Assembly (NCBI RefSeq): GCF_035984415.1
Contig: NZ_CP130720.1
Span: 5,518,001-5,582,000 of the forward strand
Source: Streptomyces sp. NBC_01296
Lineage (GTDB): Bacteria; Actinomycetota; Actinomycetes; Streptomycetales; Streptomycetaceae
Direction: 5' to 3'
DNA length: 64,000 nucleotides
The notes beneath the pieces are model-generated. The model did no database searches. It was given only the letters and a program-made list of their open reading frames with translations, and was not told the origin of the DNA. Both the position numbers and the translations under genes were made by a program. Of the stretch, positions 1-7,744 are shown one piece after another. How positions within the stretch are numbered: the stretch's first letter is position 1; the number at the start of each line of letters is the position of its first letter.

Positions 1-426
1 GGGCCGGCCGTCCAGCAGACCGGCGGCGGCGAGTACGAAGGCTCCCGTGCACAGTCCGACGATCCGGGCGCCCTCCTCGTGCGCCAGACGCAGTGCGTCG
101 AGCGCTTCCGGAGGCGGCGGTGAAGTGATCGAGCGCCAGGCCGGAACGACGACCGTGCCTGCCCGGGCGATCGCCTCCAACCCGTACGGCGCGGTGAGCT
201 CGAGTCCGCCGGTGGTCCGCAGCGGACCGTCTTCCCCGGCGCATACGAGCAGTCGATAGCGTGGAACTCCCGCGTCCTGCCGGTCGATGCCGAACACGGA
301 AAGTGGAATGGAGCTCTCGAAAATCGGCCCGCCGCTGAACAGCAGCACCGCGACGATCTCCCTGCGGCGACGCCCCGCGAGCTTCCTGCCGGCGTCCGCG
401 ACGACGGCGGTGGAATCCTGGCTCAT
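1..426 (-). CDS. GlxA/DJ-1-type transcriptional regulator, N-terminal part
   Basis: The gene starts with ATG at 426 and runs off the left edge, so only 142 residues are visible. The visible part is a DJ-1/PfpI (class I glutamine amidotransferase-like) domain. It includes the stretch GARIVGLCTGAFVLAAAGLL, the nucleophile-elbow region of GlxA-type regulators. Family members carry a C-terminal AraC helix-turn-helix, which would lie outside the window. In GlxA regulators the DJ-1 domain is thought to sense ligands and is not normally a protease. The family call is firm; the target genes cannot be guessed from here. The promoter should lie in the gap that follows. Confidence 0.85.
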   Translation of the reverse strand, partial: MSQDSTAVVADAGRKLAGRRRREIVAVLLFSGGPIFESSIPLSVFGIDRQDAGVPRYRLLVCAGEDGPLRTTGGLELTAPYGLEAIARAGTVVVPAWRSITSPPPPEALDALRLAHEEGARIVGLCTGAFVLAAAGLLDGRP

Positions 427-800
427 GGCTAAGCCCCCCTTGGGTGTCGCGACTCCTTGGTCTGGTCGCACCTGCACGTTTCCCCTCGGCCTTGCACGTG
501 GATCCCCCGCCGTAAATACATGATCGAATCTACTGCGTCCCGTGGTGTCGGCGTGACAAGTTCAGCACGCAGCGCTATGTCGACTTGGCAACTTGGCGAA
601 AAGCATTCGATCAGGAAGCGTTCCACTCCGCTACCGGAGTGGGAAGCTCGCCGTCCGGCCATGGCCAGTACCCGTAGGGTCTTGGAGCCCCCCTGGCGGT
701 GTAGTCGCTGGTGGTAGGGGGGTTGACGGGGCATTCCGGCAAGAACACCACTGTGCCGGGAAGTTGGCTGAAAACATGCGGGTGTGGGTGTGCGAATCAG
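427..800. other. Intergenic region, no gene supported
   Basis: This 374-base stretch separates the start of the GlxA-type gene from the end of the next gene on the same strand, so it should hold the glxA-type promoter. Open frames occur on both strands, but none has convincing Streptomyces codon use or a recognisable product. A short direct repeat (ACTTGGCA then ACTTGGCG) lies near 584-599. I see no clear terminator or operator. Confidence 0.5.
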
Positions 801-1253
801 TCAGTCCTCAGGGGAAAGTCCACCAGAGGTGTGACAGCCGCGGCGCGCACGGCCCCCGGAGCGGGCCGCGGCGCGCGAACGGCGACGGTGCCCGCCCGGC
901 GGCAGCCGGTCCTCCGTGAGGACCAGGGCGGCCCGTTCCGCCTTCTCCGAGTAGCGCAGCATCGCCCGGCACGCGGCCGTGACGGCGACCAGCCCGAGGG
1001 TCGCGACGGCGGCCCCGCCGAAGGAGGTCCCGTAGACGACGAGGACCACGGGGACGAGCAGGCAGCTGAAGGCGGCCCAGCGCACCACGTCACCCGCAGG
1101 GTCGTCATGGGGGCGTCTTGCGGGGTGCACGGACGGGTGAACGGCGGCGGGGGTGAAATGCACGGTCGTGTCGGTGCGCCGTGCGGTCCGGGCGGAGTGG
1201 ACGGACTGGGTCGGCTGAGCGGGCTGGACGGGGTGGACCGGATGGCCGGGCAC
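801..1253 (-). CDS. Small membrane protein of unknown function
   Basis: The 150-residue product has a His/Pro-rich N-terminal tail. Two adjacent hydrophobic segments follow at about residues 59-76 and 78-95 (VVRWAAFSCLLVPVVLVVYG, then AAVATLGLVAVTAACRAML). The C-terminus is basic and Arg-rich. I chose the GTG start at 1253 because GGGAG lies 8 bases upstream. A second in-frame GTG at 1163 would give a shorter 120-residue form without most of the tail. I cannot assign a function. The pattern suggests a two-pass inner-membrane protein with cytoplasmic ends. Confidence 0.65.
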   Translation of the reverse strand: MPGHPVHPVQPAQPTQSVHSARTARRTDTTVHFTPAAVHPSVHPARRPHDDPAGDVVRWAAFSCLLVPVVLVVYGTSFGGAAVATLGLVAVTAACRAMLRYSEKAERAALVLTEDRLPPGGHRRRSRAAARSGGRARRGCHTSGGLSPED

Positions 1254-1608
1254 GGCGTGCTCCCTGCGGGCTCTTCCTGGACGGTCGGACGCCTGTCCAA
1301 CGCCGCGCGGCGGCGCTCGGTCACTGCGCGCACGGGTGGCGCGTGCCGCCGCTCGTCACTGGCTGTAGGGGGCAGCTGCCATTGCCAAGGAGCCCTCGCT
1401 CCGGCATGCTCCCTGGGACGCTCTCCAAGGGCGGCATGCCCTGTGCAGGACACGAGTGTCGCCGTACCCTGGTGGGTATGGGCTTGGGAAGATACTTCCC
1501 GGACAGAGCTCCGTCACCCTGAGTCGTCGTTTTTTCAATCGTCGCTTCCGCCCATTGTCGCTCCGTCGCCCTGTCCCTTCCCCCGAGGACCCCTTCGCCG
1601 AGACATCC
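1254..1608. other. Intergenic region upstream of a universal stress protein
   Basis: This 355-base region lies between divergent genes and must carry promoters for both. Its clearest element is the inverted repeat at 1486-1500, listed separately. An open frame continues upstream from the stress-protein ATG to 1456, but its residues look unlike the family, so I treat it as non-coding leader. A TTTTTT run lies at about 1529. Confidence 0.5.
1486..1500. promoter_or_regulatory. Inverted repeat upstream of the stress-protein gene
   Basis: GGGAAG-ATA-CTTCCC is a perfect 6-base inverted repeat about 110 bases before the stress-protein ATG. It resembles the GGG...CCC layout of DosR/OsdR-type dormancy boxes, whose regulons often include universal stress proteins, but the spacing differs by one base. 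A role as operator is inference. Confidence 0.35.
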
Positions 1609-2139
1609 ATGGCCGGTCACGAATTCCCCGAACCCGCGGACCGCAAGCGCAAACCCCTCGCCGACCACGCGTCGAGCGACCTGCGCGCGGCGGAACAGGC
1701 ACGTCATCCCTGCGACCCGGCCTTCCGGCACGGGGTCGTGGTGGGGTTCGACGGCTCCACGTCCAGTGAGCGCGCCCTGGCGTACGCGATCGGGATGGCC
1801 CGCAGATCCGGATCCGGCCTGATCATCGTGCACGTGGCCAACCGGCTGCCCACCACCGTGTGGGCCGGCTGCGAGCCGCCCGTCTTCGTGGACGTACCGG
1901 ATCACCGCACCGAGGTGCTGGGGCTGGAGCTCGCCTGCGCGGACTATCTGGCCGAGGTGCCGTGGATCCTGGTCGAGCGGGGCGGGGACATCTGCCACGA
2001 GCTGGAGGAGGTCGGCCGGGAGTACTCGGCGGACGCCATCGTGGTCGGCTCGACGCACGGGATCGTGGGCCGGATCTTCGGGTCCGTGGCGGGCCGGCTG
2101 GCCAAGCGCGCACAGCGACCGGTCGTTGTCATTCCGTAA
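1609..2139 (+). CDS. Universal stress protein (UspA family)
   Basis: This is a 176-residue single-domain Usp protein. The core opens with VVVGFDGSTSSERALAYAIG (about residues 40-60). It closes with the ATP-binding signature GSTHGIVGRIFGSVAGRLAK (about residues 146-165) and the terminal strand RPVVVIP. Residues 1-38 are a polar extension. I start at ATG 1609 because it directly precedes this extension; the longer frame from 1456 adds 51 residues unlike the family. Such proteins bind ATP and support survival under starvation, hypoxia or stress. The partner is unknown. A transporter gene on the same strand follows after 99 bases. Confidence 0.85.
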   Translation: MAGHEFPEPADRKRKPLADHASSDLRAAEQARHPCDPAFRHGVVVGFDGSTSSERALAYAIGMARRSGSGLIIVHVANRLPTTVWAGCEPPVFVDVPDHRTEVLGLELACADYLAEVPWILVERGGDICHELEEVGREYSADAIVVGSTHGIVGRIFGSVAGRLAKRAQRPVVVIP

Positions 2140-2238
2140 CCCGCTGTACGTCGGTTGTGCGGTTGTGAACCCCCATGTAAAGGGTAGATAAATGCTGCTG
2201 GGACGCAGCAAACAACTGCAGATCGAAGGGAGCCCGCC

Positions 2239-2808
2239 GTGGACAATGGTGTCTCTGCGGGAAGCACGGCCTCGACTTCGACCCTCGGGAACATAGCCCT
2301 GGGTCTCACCCTTCTCGCATTCGGTATCGGCCACACCGCCATCGTCAGCGGAGTGTCCGTCGCCAACTCCGTGTCACTCGCGACCTACGTCGGCGGTCTC
2401 GCCCTGTTCGTCCTCGGAATCCTCGAGTTCCGCGGCGGAAACGGCTTCAACGGCACGGCGTTCGCGGGCCTCGGCGCCTTCTGGTTCACCTGGGCGGCAG
2501 GGGCTGACGGAAAGGTTTCGGCACACGCGGCCGGACTGTTCCTGGTCCTCTTCGCCCTGCTCGCGCTGACCCTCACGGTCAGTGCCTCGAGCGGACTGTT
2601 CGGTCAGGGCGCGTACGCCCTGCTCACCCTCTCCCTGCTGCTCCTCGCGGTCGGCTCCTTCGCCGACAGCGGCGGGCTCGCCAAGGCCGCCGGCTGGGTG
2701 GCCGCAGTCTGCGGGCTGCTGTTCTGGTACGGCGCCACCGCGGCGCTGGCCCACTGGCCCACCGCACTGGGCAAGGCCTCCGGCAGCGGCGCGGTCGCCG
2801 CGGGCTGA
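2239..2808 (+). CDS. GPR1/FUN34/YaaH family acetate/succinate transporter
   Basis: The 189-residue membrane protein has about six transmembrane helices. The first starts at LGNIALGLTLLAFGIGHTAI and the last covers AAGWVAAVCGLLFWYGATAA. Length, the GNGFNGTAFAGLGAFWFTWA segment and topology match the acetate uptake transporter (AceTr) family, known to carry acetate or succinate with protons. The GTG start at 2239 has GAAGGGAG just upstream. It lies downstream of the stress-protein gene but probably has its own promoter. A strong terminator hairpin follows. Confidence 0.85.
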   Translation: MDNGVSAGSTASTSTLGNIALGLTLLAFGIGHTAIVSGVSVANSVSLATYVGGLALFVLGILEFRGGNGFNGTAFAGLGAFWFTWAAGADGKVSAHAAGLFLVLFALLALTLTVSASSGLFGQGAYALLTLSLLLLAVGSFADSGGLAKAAGWVAAVCGLLFWYGATAALAHWPTALGKASGSGAVAAG

Positions 2809-2818
2809 AGGACGTACG

Positions 2819-2854
2819 GGAACGGCCCCCGGGGAATCCCCCGGGGGCCGTTCC
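2819..2854. terminator. Bidirectional terminator hairpin
   Basis: A perfect 16-base-pair stem (2819-2834 with 2839-2854) with a 4-base loop lies between the convergent transporter and glmS genes. It can end transcription from both sides. Confidence 0.9.
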
Positions 2855-2869
2855 ACGTGCTCGGTGCGA

Positions 2870-4687
2870 CTACTCGACGGTGACCGACTTCGCCAGGTTG
2901 CGCGGCTTGTCGATGTCCCGGCCCAGGGCCAGGGCCGTGTGGTACGCCAGCAGCTGGAGCGGGATGCCCATCAGGATCGGGTCCAGCTCGTCCTCGTTCT
3001 TGGGCACGAGGATGGTGTGGTCGGCCTTCTCCTGCTCGCGGTGGGCGACCGCAAGGATCCGGCCGCTGCGGGCCTTGATCTCCTCCAGCGCCGCGCGGTT
3101 CTTCTCCAGCAGGTCGTCGTCCGGGACGATCGCGACCGTCGGCATCGCCGGCTCGATGAGCGCGAGCGGACCGTGCTTGAGCTCGGAGGCCGGGTAGGCC
3201 TCGGCGTGGATGTAGGAGATCTCCTTCAGCTTGAGGGAGGCCTCCAGGGCCACCGGGTAGCCGCGGACCCGGCCGATGAACATCATCGACTTGGCCTCGG
3301 CGTACTCGGCCGCCAGCTTCTTGATGTCCTCTTCGCCCTCGAGGATCTCCTGGATCTGCGCGGGCAGCTTGCGCAGGCCCTCGATGATCCGCTTGCCGTC
3401 CGTGACCGACAGGTCCCGGATCCGGCCCAGGTGGACGGCGAGCAGCGCGAAGGCCACGACCGTGTTGGTGAAGCACTTGGTGGAGACGACGCAGACCTCG
3501 GGACCGGCGTGCACGTACACGCCGCCGTCGGCCTCGCGGGCGATCGCGGAGCCCACCACGTTGACGACGCCGAGGACGCGGGCGCCCTTGCGCTTGAGCT
3601 CCTGCACGGCGGCGAGCACGTCGTACGTCTCACCGGACTGGGAGACGGCGATGTAGAGCGTGTCGGGGTCCACGACCGGGTTGCGGTAGCGGAACTCGGA
3701 GGCCGGCTCGGCGTCCGCGGGGATACGGGCCATGCTCTCGATGAGGCCGGCGCCGATCAGGCCCGCGTGGTACGAGGTGCCGCAGCCCAGGATCTTGACC
3801 CGGCGGATGCCGCGCGCCTCGCGCGGGTCCAGGTTCAGGCCGCCCAGGTGCACGGTGTTGAAGCGGTCGTCGATCCGGCCGCGCAGCACGCGGTCGACCG
3901 CGTCGGGCTGCTCGGAGATCTCCTTGTGCATGTACGTGTCGTGGCCGCCCATGTCGTACGAGGCGGCCTCCCACTCCACGGTCTCCGGCGTGGCCGTGGT
4001 GGTGGCACCGCTGGTGGTGTAGGTGCGGAAGTCGTCGGCCTTGAGGGTGGCCATCTCGCCGTCGTCGAGGGTGACGACCTGGCGGGTGTGGGCGACGAGC
4101 GCGGCGACGTCCGAGGCGACGAACATCTCCTTCTCGCCGATGCCGAGGACGACCGGCGAGCCGTTGCGGGCCACGACGATGCGGTCGGCGAAGTCGGCGT
4201 GCATGACGGCGATGCCGTAGGTGCCCTCGATGGCCTTGACGGCCTCGCGGACCTTCTCCTCGAGGGTGTCGGCCTGGGAGCGGGCGACCAGGTGGACGAT
4301 CACCTCGGTGTCGGTCTCCGAGACGAAGACCACGCCCTCGGACTCCAGCTTGGCGCGGAGCTCGTCGGCGTTGTCGACGATGCCGTTGTGGACGACCGCG
4401 ACCTTGCTCTCGGCGTCCAGGTGCGGGTGCGAGTTGATGTCGCTCGGCGCGCCGTGGGTGGCCCAGCGGGTGTGGGCGATACCGGTGGTGCCGGCGAAGC
4501 GCTTGGGTACCCGGGACTCCAGCTCGCGGACGCGACCCTTGGCCTTGACCACCTTGAGCGCGGGGGACTTCGGGCTGTTGACGACGATGCCCGCGGAGTC
4601 GTATCCGCGGTACTCCAGTCGCTGCAGGCCTTCCAGCAGCAGCGGTGCCACGTCACGCTTGCCGATGTAACCCACGATTCCGCACAT
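2870..4687 (-). CDS. glmS: Glutamine--fructose-6-phosphate aminotransferase (isomerizing)
   Basis: GlmS converts fructose-6-phosphate and glutamine to glucosamine-6-phosphate, the first step towards UDP-GlcNAc and the cell wall. The 605-residue protein starts MCGIVGYIG, giving the N-terminal nucleophile cysteine of the glutaminase domain (about 1-225). Two SIS sugar-isomerase domains follow (about 280-430 and 450-595), including CGTSYHAG and SQSGETYDV, and the protein ends with the typical NLAKSVTVE. ATG at 4687 is preceded by AGGAGGGG. A small conserved gene lies 77 bases upstream on the same strand, and a DasR-like site precedes that gene. Together these suggest control by N-acetylglucosamine status. 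Confidence 0.97.
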   Translation of the reverse strand: MCGIVGYIGKRDVAPLLLEGLQRLEYRGYDSAGIVVNSPKSPALKVVKAKGRVRELESRVPKRFAGTTGIAHTRWATHGAPSDINSHPHLDAESKVAVVHNGIVDNADELRAKLESEGVVFVSETDTEVIVHLVARSQADTLEEKVREAVKAIEGTYGIAVMHADFADRIVVARNGSPVVLGIGEKEMFVASDVAALVAHTRQVVTLDDGEMATLKADDFRTYTTSGATTTATPETVEWEAASYDMGGHDTYMHKEISEQPDAVDRVLRGRIDDRFNTVHLGGLNLDPREARGIRRVKILGCGTSYHAGLIGAGLIESMARIPADAEPASEFRYRNPVVDPDTLYIAVSQSGETYDVLAAVQELKRKGARVLGVVNVVGSAIAREADGGVYVHAGPEVCVVSTKCFTNTVVAFALLAVHLGRIRDLSVTDGKRIIEGLRKLPAQIQEILEGEEDIKKLAAEYAEAKSMMFIGRVRGYPVALEASLKLKEISYIHAEAYPASELKHGPLALIEPAMPTVAIVPDDDLLEKNRAALEEIKARSGRILAVAHREQEKADHTILVPKNEDELDPILMGIPLQLLAYHTALALGRDIDKPRNLAKSVTVE

Positions 4688-4764
4688 AAAGTCTTGCCCC
4701 TCCTGAAGTTCGGTTGCCCTTGCCGCTGTTGTCGCCGCGCCCTGCCGTCGGCGGGCCCTGTCGC

Positions 4765-5040
4765 TCAGCCGTAGACGATGCGGCGCAGCTGCCGGAGCGA
4801 GAGCTCCGGCGGCGCCACGGCGCGGTGCGGCAGCTCGGCCGCGATCCGTTCGAAGATCTCCGCGTTGACCGCGCCGCCGGACTGGAGCTCCCGGTGGCGG
4901 CGGCGCACGAATTCCTCGGTCGTCTCGTCGAAGTACGCGAGGACGTCGAGCACCACCCGGGCGGCCTCGCCGCGCTGCAGCGCGGTGCTGCGCACCAGGT
5001 GGTCGACAAGATCGTCATGAGACGGGCGGCGGTCGAGCAC
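4765..5040 (-). CDS. Small conserved protein of unknown function upstream of glmS
   Basis: The 91-residue soluble protein is charged and probably all helical (DDLVDHLVRSTALQRGEAAR, then DETTEEFVRRRHRELQ and LSLRQLRRIVYG). Its codon use is typical of a real gene. I recognise no domain. It is the first gene of a likely two-gene unit with glmS. The start is uncertain: GTG at 5040 is the best in-frame choice but has no clear ribosome binding site. The upstream leader carries a hairpin and a DasR-like site, so the gene may share the amino-sugar control of glmS. Confidence 0.72.
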   Translation of the reverse strand: MLDRRPSHDDLVDHLVRSTALQRGEAARVVLDVLAYFDETTEEFVRRRHRELQSGGAVNAEIFERIAAELPHRAVAPPELSLRQLRRIVYG

Positions 5041-5076
5041 TCGTAGATACTGACGGGCCGCGGCCGGGAACGCAAA

Positions 5077-5102
5077 GATCCTGCCCGGAATCGGGCAGGA
5101 TC
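5077..5102 (-). terminator. Hairpin, terminator or leader attenuator
   Basis: GATCCTGCCCG-GAAT-CGGGCAGGATC is a perfect 11-base-pair hairpin. On the minus strand it is followed by TTTGCG. It probably ends the DUF4429 transcript. It also lies between the DasR-like site and the start of the small gene before glmS, so it could fall within the leader of that transcript. Confidence 0.7.
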
Positions 5103-5104
5103 CA

Positions 5105-5120
5105 TCTGGTCCAGACCAGC
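5105..5120. promoter_or_regulatory. DasR-responsive element (dre)-like operator
   Basis: TCTGGTCCAGACCAGC matches 13 of 16 positions of the DasR operator consensus ACTGGTCTAGACCAGT. It lies 65-80 bases upstream of the small gene that precedes glmS. DasR is the GntR-family regulator that represses N-acetylglucosamine genes in Streptomyces and is released by glucosamine-6-phosphate. Control of glmS from here is inference from position. Confidence 0.75.
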
Positions 5121-5148
5121 GGAATGCGCAAATCCACTCATGAAGCGG

Positions 5149-6054
5149 TCAGAAGCGACGCAAAACGGCCTGCTTGGCTGCGGCGAACTCCTCGGCGGTG
5201 AGGATGCCCCCCTGATGCAGATCCCCGAGCTCGCGCAGCCGGCGCAGCAGGGCGTCGTGGTCCTCGGGGGCCGTCGGCTCGGGGGCCGAGGCCGCGAGCT
5301 CCGGCACCGGCGCCGCGGACCGGACCGTGGCGGCCTCGGCCGGCGCCGAGGCGCCGCGGGGATGGGGCATCCGCACCGCCACGGCCGCCGCGACCAGCGC
5401 CATCAGCGGGTCCTTCTTGAAACCGAACAGCTCCACCGTGTACGGGTCGTACTTGGGCGCCGGAGCCGCCGGGGCGCCCGCCAGCGTGAACCGGATCCAC
5501 CCGTTGTCCAGGCCCTTCGAGGGGGACCACTCCACCGTCCGCAGGTCCGTGATCCGGAACTCGCGCGGACCGCCGGAGCTCTTGGCCTCCTCCGTCGTCC
5601 AGTTCCAGTCCAGCGCCACCCGGTCCCCGTCGAAGGCCACCGTCCCGTCCCCCGCGGCCACCGTGATCGGCACGGCCGGCCCCGGCAGCAGGTACACGTC
5701 CGCCGGGCCGGGGTCCACCTGGTCCAGCAGCAGCGCATTGCGGACCTCGTCCACGAAGTACTCCGCCACCCCCGTCCGGTCCGCCTCCACGGTCAGCCGG
5801 TACGGGTCGGAGGCCTCCGGCAGCCGCCCGCCCGTCACCTGGAGCAGCGGGTCGGCGCCGTCACGCAGCTTCAGCCTCAACCGGCCCGTCTTGCGGCCCG
5901 GTTCGTAACTGACCCCGGCGAGCGCGCGCAGCGGCACGACCACTTCGCCCAGCGTCTGGCGCAGCAGCCCCACCCCCTTGTCGCGGCCGGGCACGATCCG
6001 CACCGCGTCCCCGTCGAAGGTCCATGTGCCGTCCTTCTGGATGATTTCCGCCAT
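5149..6054 (-). CDS. DUF4429 protein with C-terminal SHOCT domain
   Basis: The 301-residue product starts MAEIIQKDGTWTFDGDAVRI at ATG 6054. It holds two PH-like beta-rich DUF4429 units (about residues 1-95 and 115-230). A proline/alanine linker follows, then a SHOCT motif at the C-terminus (ALLRRLRELGDLHQGGILTA, EEFAAAKQ). SHOCT is a short oligomerisation or anchoring module. The molecular role of DUF4429 proteins is not established. There is no signal peptide or membrane segment. The gene starts 51 bases from the divergent hexosaminidase gene, so the promoters of the two share that short gap. Confidence 0.85.
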   Translation of the reverse strand: MAEIIQKDGTWTFDGDAVRIVPGRDKGVGLLRQTLGEVVVPLRALAGVSYEPGRKTGRLRLKLRDGADPLLQVTGGRLPEASDPYRLTVEADRTGVAEYFVDEVRNALLLDQVDPGPADVYLLPGPAVPITVAAGDGTVAFDGDRVALDWNWTTEEAKSSGGPREFRITDLRTVEWSPSKGLDNGWIRFTLAGAPAAPAPKYDPYTVELFGFKKDPLMALVAAAVAVRMPHPRGASAPAEAATVRSAAPVPELAASAPEPTAPEDHDALLRRLRELGDLHQGGILTAEEFAAAKQAVLRRF

Positions 6055-6086
6055 CCGTCGATTCTCGCACCGGCCACAGCACGCCA

Positions 6087-6102
6087 GTTGGCCTATACCT
6101 GC
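6087..6102. promoter_or_regulatory. Weak dre-like site upstream of the GH20 gene
   Basis: GTTGGCCTATACCTGC matches the DasR consensus at 10 of 16 positions; its core TGGCCTATACC matches at 9 of 11. It ends 3 bases before the hexosaminidase ATG, inside the divergent gap, where a repressor could block both genes. The match is weak and DasR control is inference. Confidence 0.4.
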
Positions 6103-6105
6103 CCT

Positions 6106-7686
6106 ATGAGAGTCCTGCGACGCACGCTCGGCACCCTCCTCGTCCTCGGCGCGGCCGTCTCCTGCGCCACGTCCCCCGGCGGCGACGCCAGACCCGGGGA
6201 CGAGCGCCCCGCCGTCCTCGCCCCCTACGAACAGCTCCTGCCGGCGCCCGCCTCCGCACGCGCCGAAGGCCCCGGGTACGCCGTCGGGGCGGGCACGGTC
6301 ATCCGTACCGGCGCCGGCGGCGGCGAAGAGGTCCGCCGGGTCGGCGAACTCCTCGCGCAGCAGCTCCGGGGCCCCAGCGGGCTCCCGCTGCCGGTGGTCG
6401 ACGGGGACGGCGACGGGATCCGGCTGCGCCTGGACCCGGCGGCCGAGGGCGTCGGCGCCGAGGGGTACCGGCTGGAGTCCGGCCCGGGCGGGGCCACGCT
6501 GACCGCCCGGACCCCGGCGGGGCTCTTCCACGCGGGGCAGACGCTGCGGCAGCTGCTGCCGGTGGCCGGTCCGGGCACGGTGCCCGGCGGTGAGATCACC
6601 GACGCGCCCCGCTTCGCGTACCGGGGCGCCATGCTGGACATCGCCCGCCACCACTTCACGGCGGAGCAGGTCAAGCGGTACGTGGACCAGCTGGCCCAGT
6701 ACAAGGTCAACACGCTGCACCTGCACCTGACCGACGACCAGGGCTGGCGGATCGCGATCGACTCCTGGCCGCGGCTTGCGGAGTACGGCGGCGGCAGCGA
6801 GGTCGGCGGCGGGCCGGGCGGGTACTGGACGAAGGACCAGTACCGCGACCTCGTGGCGTACGCGGCGCAGCGGTACGTGGACGTGGTCCCGGAGATCGAC
6901 ATGCCGGGGCACGTGAACGCGGCCCAGGCCTCGTACGCGGAGTTGAACTGCGACGGGAAGGCGCGCGAGCGCTACACCGGGATCAAGGTCGGCTTCAGCT
7001 CGCTGTGCGTCGGCAAGGAGCGGACGTACGAGTTCCTCGACGAGGTGCTCGGCGAGCTGGCCGAGCTGACCCCGGGCCGCTACCTGCACATCGGCGGCGA
7101 CGAGGCGCTCTCGACGCCGGCGGCGGACTACGCGGCGTTCATGGACCGCGCCCAGCAGATCGTGGGGCGCCACGGCAAGACGGTGGTGGCCTGGCACCAG
7201 CTGGCGACGGCTCGCCCGGCTCCCGGGGCGGTGCTCCAGTACTGGGGCCACGACAGGACCGCGGCGACCGAGAAGGCGGCGGTGGCCATGGCGGCGAAGG
7301 CGGGCCACCCGCTGATCCTGTCGCCGGCGGACCGGCTGTACCTGGACATGAAGTACGACCTGACGACGAAGCCGGGACTGGCCTGGGCGGGCTTCGTCCC
7401 GGTGCGCAGGGCCTACGACTGGAACCCGGGGACGTACTTGGCTGCGGCCGGAGTCCCGCAGTCCGCCGTACTCGGCGTCGAGGCCCCGCTGTGGACGGAA
7501 ACCATCGCGACCCGCACCGACCTGGAGTTCATGGCCTTCCCGCGGGTGCTGGGCCTCGCGGAACTGGGCTGGAGCCCGGGCCCGCGGAACTGGACCGAGT
7601 ACCGGCAGCGCGTGGCGGCCCAGGGCCCGAGGCTGGACGCCCAGGACATCGCGTACTACCGGGCCCCGGACGTCCCCTGGCCGTAG
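6106..7686 (+). CDS. Beta-N-acetylhexosaminidase, GH20, exported lipoprotein
   Basis: GH20 enzymes release terminal N-acetylglucosamine from chitin fragments and glycans by substrate-assisted catalysis. The 526-residue product has an N-terminal export signal ending in a lipobox-like AAVSC (Cys about 20). A GH20b domain follows (about 45-165), then the TIM barrel from APRFAYRGAMLDIARHHF. The catalytic pair is D332-E333 in LHIGGDEA. Other family motifs include HLHLTDDQGW and VVPEIDMPGH. The lipobox is imperfect (Ala at -3), so plain secretion is possible. Released GlcNAc would feed the route that connects with glmS next door. Confidence 0.93.
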   Translation: MRVLRRTLGTLLVLGAAVSCATSPGGDARPGDERPAVLAPYEQLLPAPASARAEGPGYAVGAGTVIRTGAGGGEEVRRVGELLAQQLRGPSGLPLPVVDGDGDGIRLRLDPAAEGVGAEGYRLESGPGGATLTARTPAGLFHAGQTLRQLLPVAGPGTVPGGEITDAPRFAYRGAMLDIARHHFTAEQVKRYVDQLAQYKVNTLHLHLTDDQGWRIAIDSWPRLAEYGGGSEVGGGPGGYWTKDQYRDLVAYAAQRYVDVVPEIDMPGHVNAAQASYAELNCDGKARERYTGIKVGFSSLCVGKERTYEFLDEVLGELAELTPGRYLHIGGDEALSTPAADYAAFMDRAQQIVGRHGKTVVAWHQLATARPAPGAVLQYWGHDRTAATEKAAVAMAAKAGHPLILSPADRLYLDMKYDLTTKPGLAWAGFVPVRRAYDWNPGTYLAAAGVPQSAVLGVEAPLWTETIATRTDLEFMAFPRVLGLAELGWSPGPRNWTEYRQRVAAQGPRLDAQDIAYYRAPDVPWP

Positions 7687-7693
7687 CCGATGA

Positions 7694-7739
7694 GGGGAGG
7701 TGCGCTGCCGAGGGACCGTATTCGGCAGCGCACCACCCC
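7694..7739. terminator. Terminator between convergent hexosaminidase and desD genes
   Basis: A perfect 13-base-pair stem (7699-7711 with 7722-7734) is extended past an A-A mismatch by GGGG/CCCC. It serves both convergent genes. Confidence 0.88.
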
Positions 7740-7744
7740 CTTGA

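Noticed and set aside
457..717. Plus-strand frame ending in a Trp/Arg-rich tail between the first two genes
   Set aside because: No convincing ribosome binding site, codon use is poor and no family match comes to mind.
1456..1608. N-terminal extension of the universal stress protein
   Set aside because: The extra 51 residues (ending ETS before MAGHEF) are unlike the family and cover the promoter region.
2582..4774. A 730-residue frame on the plus strand opposite glmS
   Set aside because: It is the antisense shadow of glmS; its residues are low-complexity Val/Gly/Asp/Arg with no domain.
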